Assembly (NCBI RefSeq): GCF_001513955.1
Contig: NZ_KQ948144.1
Coordinates: 985,203 to 1,049,202 of the forward strand
Reading direction: 5' to 3'
DNA: 64,000 nt
Source of the DNA: Streptomyces pseudovenezuelae
GTDB lineage: Bacteria; Actinomycetota; Actinomycetes; Streptomycetales; Streptomycetaceae
This document shows positions 43,272 to 52,224 of the stretch, piece after piece (positions within the stretch are counted from its first letter, which is position 1; each line of letters begins with the position of its first letter). The notes under the pieces are model-generated. The model was not told the origin of the DNA. It ran no database searches and was given only the letters and a program-made list of their open reading frames with translations. The position numbers were made by a program, and so were the translations under genes.

Positions 43272-44531
43272 TCAGGCCTCCTCGGAGAACAGCGTGCTGC
43301 CCCACCAGTCGTCCTTGTCACGGACGCCGGGCGGGACGGCGAAGACCGCTGAACCCACGTGCTGGATGTACTCGTTGAGCGCGTCGGTGGCCAGATGGCG
43401 CTGGATGCGGATGAAGCCCTCCCGGACGTCCTTCATGTACGCCAGGAAGAACAGTCCCGCGTCCAGCCGGCCCAGACCGTCGGTGCCGTCGGTGAAGGAG
43501 TAGCCGCGGCGCAGGATCGTCGCCCCGCCGTTGGAGTCGGGGTGCGCGAGCCGGACGTGCGCGTCGGGCTTCATCGCCGGCAGGAACGGCTTGTCGCGCT
43601 CCTTGGCCTTGCCGACCGGGGCGCCCTCGCCCTTGTCGCGGCCGAAGACGTCCTCCTGCTCCTGCAGCGAGGTGCGGTCCCAGGTCTCGATGTGCATGCG
43701 GATGCGGCGGGCGACGAGGTAGGAGCCGCCGTGCATCCACGGGGCGTCCTTGGCGTCCTGGGCGGAGTCCGCCCACACGAACTTCTTCAGCCGGTCGGTC
43801 TCCGTGCCCGCGATGTTGCGGGTGCCGTCCTTGAAGCCCATCAGATTGCGCGGGGTCTGCGCGTCGGGCGTGGTCGAGGACGTCTTGCCGAAGCCGAGCT
43901 GCGACCACCTGATGACGACCTTGCCGAAGCCGATCCGGGCGAGGTTGCGGATCGCGTGCACGGCGACCTGCGGGTCGTCCGCGCAGGCCTGGACGCACAG
44001 GTCGCCGCCGCTGCGGTTCTTGTCGAGGTTGTCCCCGGCGAACTGGGGGAGGTCGACGAGCGCCTCGGGCCGCCGGTCGGCCAGGTCGAACTTCTCGAAG
44101 AGGGAGGGACCGAAGCCGATCGTCAGCGTCAGCCGCGACGGCTTGAGCCCGAGCGCCTCCCCGGTGTCGTCCGGCGGCGCCTCGGCGAGACCGCCGTACG
44201 CGCCTTCCCCGACGGCCTTGCCCGCGGTCATCCGGCGGGCCGCGGCCGTCCAGTCCTTGAGCATCTGCACGAACTCGGCGCGGTCCTCCGTCGTCACGTC
44301 GAACGCGGCGAAGTGCAGCCGGTCCTGCACGGGCGTGGCGATGCCGGCCTGGTGGGTGCCGTGGAACTCCACGGCGACACCGGCCTCGGCGGCGGTCGGG
44401 GTGATGTCGTCCCCGGTACGGGTCACCGCGACCGCGCCACCGGCCGCGGCGGCACCGAGCGCGAGCCCGGCCCCGCCCCAGCCGATGAGCGCGCGGCGCG
44501 AGGGCGTCGACTCCTGGGTCGTGTCCGTCAT
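43272..44531 (-). CDS. efeB: EfeB Dyp-type heme peroxidase (Tat-exported)
   Basis: A 419-residue dye-decolourising peroxidase. A twin-arginine signal, STPSRRALIGWGGAGLALGA, sends it folded out of the cell. The Dyp marker is GFKDGTRNIAGTETD, with the distal Asp in GxxDG, and the proximal His is expected in the later MHIETWDRTSLQEQ region. In other bacteria EfeB helps oxidise ferrous iron or handle heme for EfeU. It lies between efeO (10 bases) and efeU. Confidence 0.94.
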   Translation of the reverse strand: MTDTTQESTPSRRALIGWGGAGLALGAAAAGGAVAVTRTGDDITPTAAEAGVAVEFHGTHQAGIATPVQDRLHFAAFDVTTEDRAEFVQMLKDWTAAARRMTAGKAVGEGAYGGLAEAPPDDTGEALGLKPSRLTLTIGFGPSLFEKFDLADRRPEALVDLPQFAGDNLDKNRSGGDLCVQACADDPQVAVHAIRNLARIGFGKVVIRWSQLGFGKTSSTTPDAQTPRNLMGFKDGTRNIAGTETDRLKKFVWADSAQDAKDAPWMHGGSYLVARRIRMHIETWDRTSLQEQEDVFGRDKGEGAPVGKAKERDKPFLPAMKPDAHVRLAHPDSNGGATILRRGYSFTDGTDGLGRLDAGLFFLAYMKDVREGFIRIQRHLATDALNEYIQHVGSAVFAVPPGVRDKDDWWGSTLFSEEA

Positions 44532-44541
44532 CGCCCCGGCC

Positions 44542-45687
44542 TCAGGCGGACTTGGTGACGACGGCGGCGGCGAGCTTGGACAGCGGCTCCGCGAGCGCGT
44601 TCACCGCGTCCGACAGCTGCTTGCGATCAGCGTCGCCGACCTTGTCGTACGAGGTGAAGTCGTACGACGACTTGTCGGTCCGGTACTTGTCCAGCAGCGT
44701 GTCGATCGCGGCGAACTGCTTGTCGAGCTCGGTGACCAGGGCCGCGTTGTTCTCCTTGGCGACCGGCTTCAGCAGTTCGTACGACTTCTCGGCGCCCTCC
44801 ACGTTGGCCTTGAAGTCGACGAGGTCGGTGTGCGAGTAGCGCTCCTCCTCGCCGGTGACCTTGCCGGTGGCGACCTCGTCGAGGAGTTCCTTGGCGCCGT
44901 TGGCCATGGAGGTCGGCGTGATGGCCGCCTTGCCGACCCGGCTCTGCCAGTCGGTGAGGTCGCTGATCAGCTTGTCGGCGAGGGTCTTGTCCTCGGCGGT
45001 GATCTTCTTGTCCTGCCAGAGGGACTTCTCCAGGCGGTGCCAGCCGGTCCACTTCTGGCCGTCCTCCAGGCCGTCCTCGCGTACGTCGACCTGCGGGTCG
45101 ATGTCCCCGAAGGACTCCGCGACCGGCTCGGTGCGCTCCCAGCCGATGCGGGAGGGGGCGTAGGCCTTCTTGGCGGCCGCGAGGTCCCCGGCCTTGACCG
45201 CGGCGGCGAAGGTCTTCGCCAGCGGCAGGGTCGCGTCGGCCTGCTCCTGCGCGTACTTGCGGTACGCGGCCACGGCGGCGTCGAGGCGCGGGTCGCGCTT
45301 GGCCGCGGTCCCGCCGGTGGCCTTGACCTCCTGGCGGATGCCGTCGCCCTTCATGCCGGGCTTGCAGGCGATCGTGTAGGCGCCGGCCTTCACCTCGGCG
45401 GTGACCTTCTGCTTGGTGCCCGGGCCGATGTTCTCGCGCTCGGTGACGATCCGGTCGTCCGGGAACAGCACGTAGACCTCGGTGACCTTGGAGCCCTTGT
45501 TCTCGATCGCGAGTTCCACGTGGCCGGCCGGGAACTCCTTCTTGGAGACCTCGCACTTGCTGTCCGTGGCGGTCACGTCGATGACGCGGTCGCTGTCGCC
45601 GGAGCTTCCCTTCTCCGTGCACCCCGTGACGGCGGTCAGAGCCGCCACGGCGGTGGCGGTGACGACGGACAGTCTGGCGGCTCGCAT
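44542..45687 (-). CDS. efeO: EfeO iron-binding lipoprotein (cupredoxin plus M75 domain)
   Basis: A 381-residue lipoprotein that captures iron and hands it to EfeU. The signal ends at LTAVTGC with Cys23. A cupredoxin-like domain follows at about residues 35-125, with a Cys in DSKCEVSKKEF and another in YTIACKPGM. The M75 imelysin-like domain carries the metal motif HRLEK (217-221) in WTGWHRLEKSLW. ATG 45687 follows AGGAG, five bases upstream; a frame beginning 30 bases earlier lacks one. Two iron boxes lie just upstream, so iron excess should switch the operon off through a DtxR-family repressor. Confidence 0.94.
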   Translation of the reverse strand: MRAARLSVVTATAVAALTAVTGCTEKGSSGDSDRVIDVTATDSKCEVSKKEFPAGHVELAIENKGSKVTEVYVLFPDDRIVTERENIGPGTKQKVTAEVKAGAYTIACKPGMKGDGIRQEVKATGGTAAKRDPRLDAAVAAYRKYAQEQADATLPLAKTFAAAVKAGDLAAAKKAYAPSRIGWERTEPVAESFGDIDPQVDVREDGLEDGQKWTGWHRLEKSLWQDKKITAEDKTLADKLISDLTDWQSRVGKAAITPTSMANGAKELLDEVATGKVTGEEERYSHTDLVDFKANVEGAEKSYELLKPVAKENNAALVTELDKQFAAIDTLLDKYRTDKSSYDFTSYDKVGDADRKQLSDAVNALAEPLSKLAAAVVTKSA

Positions 45688-45734
45688 GCGGGCTCCTGGT
45701 GCTGACGTGAACATCACGTGACGGGTGTCACATA

Positions 45735-45773
45735 TTTGGTGAGGCTGGCCTAACTTATCTGAGGCTTACCTGA
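45735..45773 (-). promoter_or_regulatory. Two tandem iron boxes (DmdR/IdeR type)
   Basis: TTTGGTGAGGCTGGCCTAA at 45735-45753 matches the consensus TTAGGTTAGGCTAACCTAA at 15 of 19 positions. TTATCTGAGGCTTACCTGA at 45755-45773 matches at 14. The two are spaced 20 bases apart on the DNA upstream of efeO. This pattern suggests cooperative binding of the iron-dependent repressor DmdR1/IdeR. Confidence 0.8.
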
Positions 45774-46084
45774 GTGATACCGCGTGATGGCTCAAAACAG
45801 ACACCAAGGGAAGGTCAAGGGAAGTTCAAAGCTTCTGCCCGGAGGTCATGCGCGAGGCACGCGTGCGGGGGTGCGGAAGCGCCTCGCTCCGCTGGCCACG
45901 GACCCGCGGGAGCCGTCGTCGACGACGGTCCCGCCCGATAGGGCCGCCGGCGCCGGCACAGGCGGCGCACAGGATCGCGAACCGGCGCGCGAGGGTGGCG
46001 GCGGGCCCGGGACCGTGCCCCACCACGAGACCGCGTCACCGGCGTGCGCTCTTTCCCCGACAGTCAGGATGCTTGAATTCCCCC
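45774..46084. other. Intergenic region between efeO and the PhzF-like gene
   Basis: A divergent gap. Apart from the iron boxes at its left edge, it holds no supported gene. A 102-codon rightward frame at 45784-46092 is Arg/Pro-rich and runs into the next gene in another phase. The right end probably holds the promoter of the PhzF-like gene. Confidence 0.55.
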
Positions 46085-46729
46085 GTGACTGACTACGACG
46101 TGCTGCGCGTCTTCTGCGCGCCGAACGGCGGCTACGGCAATGAGCTGGGAGTCGTCCGCGAGGGGTCCGTGCTGCCGGACCGCGACGAGCGACAGGCCTT
46201 CGCCGCCAAACTCGGCTTCAGCGAGACCGTGTTCGTCGACGATCCCGAGCGGGGCGTCATCGACATCTACACGCCCTCCGTACGGCTGGCGTTCGCCGGA
46301 TACCCGTGTGTCGGGGCCGCCTGGCTGCTCGACGTGCCCGAGCTCGTCACGCCCGCCGGGGTCGTCGGAACCCGGCTCGACGGGGAGTTCAGCTGGATCG
46401 AGGCGCGGGCCGAGTGGGCGGCGCCCCGGACCTTCAGGCAGTACGGCACCGCCGCCGAGGTGGACGATCTGGCCGTGCCGGCGGCGGGGGAGTGGATCTA
46501 CGCCTGGGCCTGGGAGGACGAGGCCGCCGGGCGGGTCCGGGCCCGTGGCTTTCCCGGCCGGGGTGACGGGGTCGAGGAGGACGAGGCCACCGGTGCCGCG
46601 GCTCTCCAGCTCACCGCCGCACTGGGGCGGGCCCTGAACATCGTCCAGGGCGCCGGCTCCCAGATCCTCACCGCCCCGCAGCCCGGAGGATGGGTCGAGG
46701 TGGGAGGCCGGGTCTTCCTGGAGCGCTGA
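46085..46729 (+). CDS. PhzF-family isomerase/epimerase-like protein
   Basis: A 214-residue protein of the PhzF/diaminopimelate-epimerase fold. The N-terminus, YDVLRVFCAPNGGYGNELGV, contains the conserved GNE(L) active-site segment with Glu, and VRLAFAGYPCVGAAWLL is the typical second element. The C-terminus has DEATGAAALQLTAALGR. PhzF itself isomerises DHHA in phenazine synthesis, but most chromosomal relatives have unknown substrates. The protein is shorter than typical PhzF (about 280). GTG 46085 is the start. Confidence 0.85.
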   Translation: MTDYDVLRVFCAPNGGYGNELGVVREGSVLPDRDERQAFAAKLGFSETVFVDDPERGVIDIYTPSVRLAFAGYPCVGAAWLLDVPELVTPAGVVGTRLDGEFSWIEARAEWAAPRTFRQYGTAAEVDDLAVPAAGEWIYAWAWEDEAAGRVRARGFPGRGDGVEEDEATGAAALQLTAALGRALNIVQGAGSQILTAPQPGGWVEVGGRVFLER

Positions 46730-46744
46730 GCCACACGCGGACAA

Positions 46745-47170
46745 CGGGAACCCCTCGCCCGGGGGCCCGGAACGCCCCGGTGCTCAGCGCGAACGCCCTC
46801 CTGCACTCCGCCACGACTCTCCGCCGCTCCAGCTCGTCCGCGCGCACCCCGCCGGCAGCTCCCGGTGACCCCGCTTGAAGACGGCCGGGTCGGGGATCGC
46901 CTCGAAGACGTGGAAGCGCACGCCGGCGCCCCGCTTCGCGAAGCCCCAGGTCTTCTCCGGCCGGCCCCGGATGCTCTGGCCGCCGGAGAGGCCCCCCCGG
47001 ACGGCACCCGCAGTGAAGTGCGATGTAGCCGTCCGGCCAGGACTGCGCACAGGGGTGCACCCGGTCCGCGAACGCCCGTGTGGCGGGAAGCGCGGACAGG
47101 TTCGACCGCCGCTCCGGGACCCTCGGATGCACCGGGCCCCGTTTCAGCGCCCGCAGGCGGAGCAACTCGG
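46745..47170 (-). pseudogene. Heme oxygenase relic
   Basis: Three leftward segments in shifting frames spell a biliverdin-forming heme oxygenase. LPATRAFADRVHPCAQSWPD followed by GYIALH corresponds to the middle helix with its glycine bend. LSGGQSIRGRPEKTWGFAKR followed by GVRFHVFEAIPDPAVFKRG is the family hallmark region. RRVVAECRRAFALSTGAFRA is the C-terminal helix. The frames change at about 47000 and 46850, the N-terminal part with the proximal His is not seen, and no stop closes it properly. It cannot make a working enzyme. Confidence 0.75.
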
Positions 47171-47237
47171 GGTGGATGAAGGCCCCCCGCCACCGGGCAC
47201 GACGCCGAGCAGGTCGCGCGGTGGGGCCACGGACGTA

Positions 47238-48095
47238 CTACGGCAGCGTCAGGATCTCCGCCCCCGTGTCCGTCACCACCAGCGTGTGCTCGAACTGTGC
47301 CGTGCGCCTGCGGTCCTTCGTGACGACCGTCCAGCCGTCGTCCCACATGTCGTACTCGTGCGTCCCGAGCGTCAGCATCGGCTCGATGGTGAACGTCATG
47401 CCGGGCTGGATGGCAGTCGTCGCGTGCGGGCTGTCGTAGTGCGGGATGATCAGGCCGCTGTGGAAGGAGGAGTTGATGCCGTGGCCCGTGAAGTCGCGGA
47501 CGACTCCGTAGCCGAAGCGCTTGGCGTACGACTCGATCACCCGGCCGATGATGTTGATCTGGCGCCCCGGCTTGACGGCCTTGATCGCCCGGGTCAGGGA
47601 CTCCCGGGTCCGCTCGACCAGCAGACGGCTCTCCTCGTCGACGTCGCCCACCAGGTACGTCGCGTTGTTGTCGCCGTGCACGCCGCCGATGTACGCCGTC
47701 ACGTCGAGGTTGATGATGTCGCCGTCCCGGAGCACGGTGGAGTCCGGAATCCCGTGGCAGATCACCTCGTTGAGGCTCGTGCACAGCGACTTCGGGAAAC
47801 CCCGGTAACCGAGCGTCGACGGGTAGGCGCCGTGGTCGCACATGTACTCGTGCGCCACCTTGTCCAGTTCGTCGGTGGTCACCCCGGGCGCGATCAGCTT
47901 CGCGGCCTCCGCCATCGCCCGGGCCGCGACCCGACCGGCGATGCGCATCGCCTCGATCGTCTCCGGGGTCTGCACCTCCGGACCCGTGTACGGAGTCGGC
48001 GCGGGCTTGCCGACATACTCGGGGCGCCGGATGTTTCCGGGCACGGAACGGGTGGGGGACAGCTCCCCGGGCACGAGCAGCGACTGGCCAGACAT
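47238..48095 (-). CDS. map: Methionine aminopeptidase, type I
   Basis: A 285-residue enzyme removing the initiator Met from new proteins. Metal ligands are visible in [20 protein letters not shown] (two Asp), GHGINSSFH (His), MTFTIEPML (Glu) and QFEHTLVV (Glu). An N-terminal extension of about 40 residues ([20 protein letters not shown]) resembles the SH3-ligand-like motif of mycobacterial MapB. ATG 48095 is the start. It reads away from the small gene at 48154. Whether it is the housekeeping copy cannot be told here. Confidence 0.95.
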   Translation of the reverse strand: MSGQSLLVPGELSPTRSVPGNIRRPEYVGKPAPTPYTGPEVQTPETIEAMRIAGRVAARAMAEAAKLIAPGVTTDELDKVAHEYMCDHGAYPSTLGYRGFPKSLCTSLNEVICHGIPDSTVLRDGDIINLDVTAYIGGVHGDNNATYLVGDVDEESRLLVERTRESLTRAIKAVKPGRQINIIGRVIESYAKRFGYGVVRDFTGHGINSSFHSGLIIPHYDSPHATTAIQPGMTFTIEPMLTLGTHEYDMWDDGWTVVTKDRRRTAQFEHTLVVTDTGAEILTLP

Positions 48096-48153
48096 GCGGA
48101 CGAGTCTATCCAGCGGCGATGGGGGAACATGTCGGTGGCGAGAGGAGCTGGTC

Positions 48154-48381
48154 ATGGCCCTGTTCAAGAAGCGTGCCGCTGGTAAGGCGGGCGAGTGGTA
48201 CTACTGCCTGGAGCACAAGAAGGTCGAGGAAGGGCCCGAGTGCCCGGCCAAGGACCGCTTCGGGCCCTACGCGAGCCGCAAGGAGGCCGAGCACGCGATG
48301 GAGACGGCCCGCGAGCGCAACCTCGAGTGGGAGAACGACCCCAAGTGGCACGACGCCCCCGCGAGCAGCGAAGACAGCTGA
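48154..48381 (+). CDS. Small charged protein, 75 residues
   Basis: A short gene starting [20 protein letters not shown] with [20 protein letters not shown], ending in an acidic tail. It has two cysteines and no membrane helix. ATG 48154 follows AGAGGAG. I believe close relatives are widespread in Streptomyces, next to map, but know no function. Its tight codon use and good ribosome site argue for a real gene. It is convergent with the MFS gene, one base after its stop. Confidence 0.8.
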   Translation: MALFKKRAAGKAGEWYYCLEHKKVEEGPECPAKDRFGPYASRKEAEHAMETARERNLEWENDPKWHDAPASSEDS

Positions 48382-49695
48382 TCACGCCTCCATGGGGGTC
48401 GGCGCGGCTGCCGTGCGTCGCTCACGCAGCCGCGCCGCGTGCTCGTCGGTGCGCACGTCGTACGCCATCAGCTGCGGCAGGCACAGGGCCAGCAGGCCCA
48501 CGGCGCCCGCGCACAGCAGACCGCCGGACCAGACCGAGGTCCGCACGCCCCACCACGCGGCGAAACCACCGGCCCTGACCTGGCCCACGGTCGGCCCGAC
48601 CGAGTACGACAGCAGCTCGATCCCGGCGAGCCGCCCGCGCAGCTCGTCCGGGATCGTCTGGTTCCACATGGCCCCGCGGAAGATCCCGCTGACCATGTCA
48701 CAGCCCCCGGCCACGGTCAGGAACAGCAGCACCAGCCATACGTCGTCCATGACCCCGGCGGCCGCGATCGCCACGCCCCACAGAGCCGCCGACAGCACCA
48801 CCATCCGGCCGTGGCGGTGCACCCGGGACGTCCAGCCGCTCATGAGGCTCACCAGCAGGGCGCCGAGCGGGACGCTCGCGTACATCAGGCCCAGCGACCA
48901 CCGCGCGTCCAGCTCGTCCGCGAGGAACGGCAGCAGCGCCAGCGGCATCGCCAGGAACATCGCGGCGAGGTCGACGGCGTAGGTGCCGAGCAGTTCCTTG
49001 CGGCTCCAGGCGTACCGCGCGCCCTCCGCGATGGCCTTCAGCGACGGTCCGGCCGCCTCGTGGGAGGCGGGCGAGGCCGCGATCCGCGCGACCAAGACCA
49101 CGGAGACCGCGAAGGTCAGCAGGTCCGCGCCGTACGCCCAGCCCAGGCCCGCGTAGGCCACCACCACGCCCGCCAGCGCCGGGCCCGCGACCCCGCCCAC
49201 CGTCCAGCGGAAGGAGTTCAGCGAGGCCGCCGCCGGGAGGTGGTCGTGGGCCACGATCCGGGGCCAGAGGGAGTCGAGCGCCGGACGCTGCACCGAGACC
49301 AGGGCGGAGGACAGGGCGGCGACGACGTACAGCGGCCAGACGGCGGGGTGCGGGAGCAGCGCGTTGAGCAGCAGGGCCGCGCTCAGCACCCCCTGTCCCA
49401 CCTCGGTCCACACGATCAGCTTCCGTTTGTCCCAGGCGTCCGCGAGCGCGCCGCCGTACAGGCCGAAGACGAGAAGGGGGAGCAGCTCCACGGCCCCGAT
49501 CGCGCCGACCGCCGCCGCCGAGCCCGTCAGGTCCTTCAACTGGACCGGCAGTGCCACGAAGGTCAGAAAGCTGCCGAAGTTCGAGATCAGCCCCGCGTAC
49601 CACAGCCGCCGGAAGTCCCGGGAGGCCCGCCAGGGAGCGAGGTCGGGGAGCAGCGCGCGAAGGCCGGAGGGGGGTTCGGGGGCGTCGTCGGTCAC
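48382..49695 (-). CDS. MFS transporter (EntS/MFS_3 type)
   Basis: A 437-residue transporter with 12 helices. It shows the EntS-like pattern WRASRDFRRLWYAGLISNFG, FGLYGGALADAWDKRKLIVW and QRPALDSLWPRIV. Family members export siderophores or drugs such as macrolides. The proximity of an iron operon makes a siderophore link tempting, but the genes are 3 kb apart and separately read. It ends one base past the small convergent gene. Confidence 0.92.
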   Translation of the reverse strand: MTDDAPEPPSGLRALLPDLAPWRASRDFRRLWYAGLISNFGSFLTFVALPVQLKDLTGSAAAVGAIGAVELLPLLVFGLYGGALADAWDKRKLIVWTEVGQGVLSAALLLNALLPHPAVWPLYVVAALSSALVSVQRPALDSLWPRIVAHDHLPAAASLNSFRWTVGGVAGPALAGVVVAYAGLGWAYGADLLTFAVSVVLVARIAASPASHEAAGPSLKAIAEGARYAWSRKELLGTYAVDLAAMFLAMPLALLPFLADELDARWSLGLMYASVPLGALLVSLMSGWTSRVHRHGRMVVLSAALWGVAIAAAGVMDDVWLVLLFLTVAGGCDMVSGIFRGAMWNQTIPDELRGRLAGIELLSYSVGPTVGQVRAGGFAAWWGVRTSVWSGGLLCAGAVGLLALCLPQLMAYDVRTDEHAARLRERRTAAAPTPMEA

Positions 49696-49746
49696 GACCG
49701 GTCATGGTCGGGGGAGGCCTTCCGGTCCGGCAACTGCTTTTCGCGG

Positions 49747-50349
49747 CTACCAGCGGGCCGGCGGCGGTGCCGTCAGCTGGTCGGCCAGTCTCGACAGCCG
49801 GTCCCGGAACCGCCGCCGCCCCCGGGGTGCCGGGACCGCGTTCTCCCCGGCCGCCGCGCTCACCAGGTGCTGGACGGTGTCCAGATCGAGGTCCGTGCCC
49901 TCGGGTACGGCCAGTGACTCGTGGGCCATCGCGGCGAGTTCTCCCTCACCCGGGCCGAGGGAGAGGACCGTCGCGCCGGCCCGCCGGGCGTCGTGGGCCT
50001 GCTCCAGAAGCGGGGCGTCCGGCCGGTCCGGGGACACCACCAGCAGGGTCTCGCCGCGCCGGGCCGCCGCGAGCCGGCCCGGACCGACCGACAGATGCGC
50101 GGGGTCGGAGGGGCGCGCGTCGTGGCGTACGAGGGTGGGGGCCAGCTCCGGTGTGCCCGACCAGGCGGCCTCGTCGACCAGGTGGGCCGCCAGATGCCAC
50201 GGTTCGTACTCCGGCGTGCCGACCAGGAGCAGCCCTCCGCCGTGCGAGACCACCGACCCGCGCAGCACACCCGCGAAACGTCGCGTGGCTCCCAACCACT
50301 CGGTCCCGGCGAGCACTTCACGCAGCAGCGCGACCCGTACGGCGTCCAT
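49747..50349 (-). CDS. Conserved protein with SIS-like sugar-isomerase fold features
   Basis: A 200-residue cytoplasmic protein of unknown function. GSVVSHGGGLLLVGTPEYEPW and RRGETLLVVSPDRPDAPLLE look like two parts of an SIS-like alpha/beta domain, with GATVLSLGPGEGELAAMAHE as the next strand and helix. The C-terminal stretch PRGRRRFRDRLSRLADQL is basic. I cannot name a substrate. It is divergent from the F420 reductase gene. Similar proteins often sit near phosphomannose isomerase-like genes, not seen here. Confidence 0.6.
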   Translation of the reverse strand: MDAVRVALLREVLAGTEWLGATRRFAGVLRGSVVSHGGGLLLVGTPEYEPWHLAAHLVDEAAWSGTPELAPTLVRHDARPSDPAHLSVGPGRLAAARRGETLLVVSPDRPDAPLLEQAHDARRAGATVLSLGPGEGELAAMAHESLAVPEGTDLDLDTVQHLVSAAAGENAVPAPRGRRRFRDRLSRLADQLTAPPPARW

Positions 50350-50522
50350 GGGGCCGCATCCTGCCGCACGCGGGCGGGCGAGACCCGAGGTTCAACTCGG
50401 ATTCGCCCGAACCGGGCAGGACCCGTGCCGGCCACCGGCGTCCGCCGCCGGGGGCCAGGCCTGTCCGTGAACCGGCTCACCCGACCGGCCGAAGAGGGCG
50501 GGGCGCACGTAAAGTCGGCGCC

Positions 50523-51230
50523 ATGACCTCTACCGACAGTGCTGCACAGAAGGCTCCCGCCAAGGACCCCTGGGACCTTCCCGACGTCTCCGGGCTCGTC
50601 GTCGGCGTGCTCGGCGGGACCGGGCCGCAGGGCAAGGGCCTCGCCTACCGGCTCGCCCGCGCCGGGCAGAAGGTGATCATCGGCTCACGCGCCGCCGACC
50701 GCGCGCAGGCCGCCGCCGAAGAACTCGGGCACGGGGTCGAGGGTGCCGACAACGCCGAGACCGCGCGCCGCAGCGACATCGTGATCGTCGCCGTGCCGTG
50801 GGAGGGCCACGGCAAGACCCTGGAGTCGCTGCGCGAGGAACTCGTCGGCAAGCTCGTCGTCGACTGCGTGAACCCGCTCGGTTTCGACAAGAAGGGCGCC
50901 TACGCGCTGAAGCCGGAGGAGGGCAGCGCCGCCGAGCAGGCCGCTTCCCTGCTGCCGGACTCGCGGGTCACCGCCGCCTTCCACCATCTGTCGGCCGTGC
51001 TGCTGCAGGACCCGGAGATCGAGGAGATCGACACCGATGTGATGGTGCTCGGGGAGGAGCGTGCCGACGTCGAGATCGTCCAGGCGCTCGCCGGGCGCAT
51101 CGCCGGGATGCGGGGGGTGTTCGCGGGGCGGCTGCGCAACGCCCACCAGGTCGAGTCGCTGGTGGCCAACCTGATCTCGGTGAACCGGCGGTACAAGGCG
51201 CACGCGGGGCTGCGGGTCACGGACGTGTGA
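50523..51230 (+). CDS. npdG: F420:NADP oxidoreductase
   Basis: A 235-residue enzyme moving hydride between coenzyme F420 and NADP. The Rossmann motif is VGVLGGTGPQGKGLAYRLAR, followed by the NADP-phosphate loop GSRAADRAQ. VDCVNPLGFDKKGAYALKPE and the F420-side VTAAFHHLSAVLLQ fit the Fno/NpdG family. A polar N-terminal tail of about 22 residues precedes the fold. It supplies reduced F420 or NADPH for actinobacterial redox reactions. Confidence 0.92.
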   Translation: MTSTDSAAQKAPAKDPWDLPDVSGLVVGVLGGTGPQGKGLAYRLARAGQKVIIGSRAADRAQAAAEELGHGVEGADNAETARRSDIVIVAVPWEGHGKTLESLREELVGKLVVDCVNPLGFDKKGAYALKPEEGSAAEQAASLLPDSRVTAAFHHLSAVLLQDPEIEEIDTDVMVLGEERADVEIVQALAGRIAGMRGVFAGRLRNAHQVESLVANLISVNRRYKAHAGLRVTDV

Positions 51231-51292
51231 GGCGATGGGGGACACTGGACGCCGTAGCGCAGCAGTGTCCCCCGAAACAGGAGCCTGTGGAA

Positions 51293-51472
51293 ATGCCCCG
51301 CCTCGCCCTCTACGCCCTCGCCGTCTGCCTCCTCGCCGTGGCCGCGGCGGTCGTCTCCTTCGCGCAGGGCAGCTGGCTCGGAATCGTGTGGGTGCTGCTG
51401 GCGGGGCTGTCGTCCAACATGTGCTGGTACTACCTCAAGCGGGGCAGGGCCGCTCAGGTCCAGAAGCGGTAG
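51293..51472 (+). CDS. Small two-helix membrane protein, 59 residues
   Basis: MPRLALYALAVCLLAVAAAV begins a two-helix protein whose second helix is LGIVWVLLAGLSSNMCWYYL, ending in a basic tail (KRGRAAQVQKR). ATG 51293 follows CAGGAG. It has no recognised family, but the hairpin layout and clean codon bias support a gene. It overlaps the end of the convergent peptidase gene by 19 bases. Confidence 0.65.
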   Translation: MPRLALYALAVCLLAVAAAVVSFAQGSWLGIVWVLLAGLSSNMCWYYLKRGRAAQVQKR

Positions 51473-52224
51473 AGGCTCCAGCCGAAGGAGGCCTCCCCGG
51501 GGTCGACCTGGAGGCCGCGCAGGACCGCGTCGACCAGGTCGAAGAACACGCTGTTGACCTGCGGCACCCACAGCAGCGCGAACACGAACAGCAGGCCGAA
51601 GGGCGCGAACGGCTCGATCTGGCGCTTGACGCCGTGGGAGAGCCAGGGCTCGATCACGCCGTAGCCGTCCAGGCCGGGGACCGGCAGGAAGTTCAGGATC
51701 GCGGCGGAGACCTGGAGCAGGGCGAGGAAGGCCAGCGCGAAGCGGAACTCCAGCGGGACCCCGGCGAGGGCGTCCAGCCAGAACGGGGCCGTGCAGGCGA
51801 TCGCGAACAGGACGTTCGTGAGGGGGCCCGCCGCGGAGATCAGGCTGTGCCGCCAGCGGCCGCGGATCCGGTCGCGCTCGATGAAGACCGCGCCGCCGGG
51901 GAGGCCGATGCCGCCCATGATCACGAAGATGACGGGGAGCACGATGCTGAGCAGGGCGTGGGTGTACTTGAGCGGGTTCAGCGTGAGGTAGCCCTTGGCG
52001 CCGATGGTGATGTCGCCGCTGTGCAGGGCGGTGCGGGCGTGCGCGTACTCGTGCAGGCACAGGGAGACGATCCAGGCGCCGGTCACGAACAGGAACACCG
52101 CGATGCCGGGCTTCTCGGCGAAGCCGGTCCAGGTGGCCCAGCCCGTCACCGCCGTCACGGCGCAGATCCCGAGGAAGACCGGGCTGATCCGTCGGTCGCT
52201 GTGGCGGGTGGTGGCGGTGGTCAT
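51454..52224 (-). CDS. Site-2 protease-like M50 metallopeptidase
   Basis: A 256-residue membrane peptidase of the compact Rip2/Rv-type actinobacterial class. The zinc motif is HEYAH (58-62) in LCLHEYAHARTALHSGD, and the second site is NFLPVPGLDGYG. About five helices are seen, without a PDZ domain. Such enzymes cut inside the membrane, for example anti-sigma factors, but the target is unknown here. ATG 52224 is the start. Its 3' end overlaps the small membrane-protein gene. Confidence 0.9.
   Translation of the reverse strand: MTTATTRHSDRRISPVFLGICAVTAVTGWATWTGFAEKPGIAVFLFVTGAWIVSLCLHEYAHARTALHSGDITIGAKGYLTLNPLKYTHALLSIVLPVIFVIMGGIGLPGGAVFIERDRIRGRWRHSLISAAGPLTNVLFAIACTAPFWLDALAGVPLEFRFALAFLALLQVSAAILNFLPVPGLDGYGVIEPWLSHGVKRQIEPFAPFGLLFVFALLWVPQVNSVFFDLVDAVLRGLQVDPGEASFGWSLYRFWT

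Noticed and set aside
45784..46092. 102-codon rightward frame before the PhzF-like gene
   Set aside because: No ribosome site, Arg/Pro-rich content, and it overlaps the start of the real gene in another phase.
46498..47841. Long leftward frame covering the heme oxygenase relic and part of map
   Set aside because: It is the wrong phase of map for half its length, with Arg/Pro-rich translation typical of a shadow frame.
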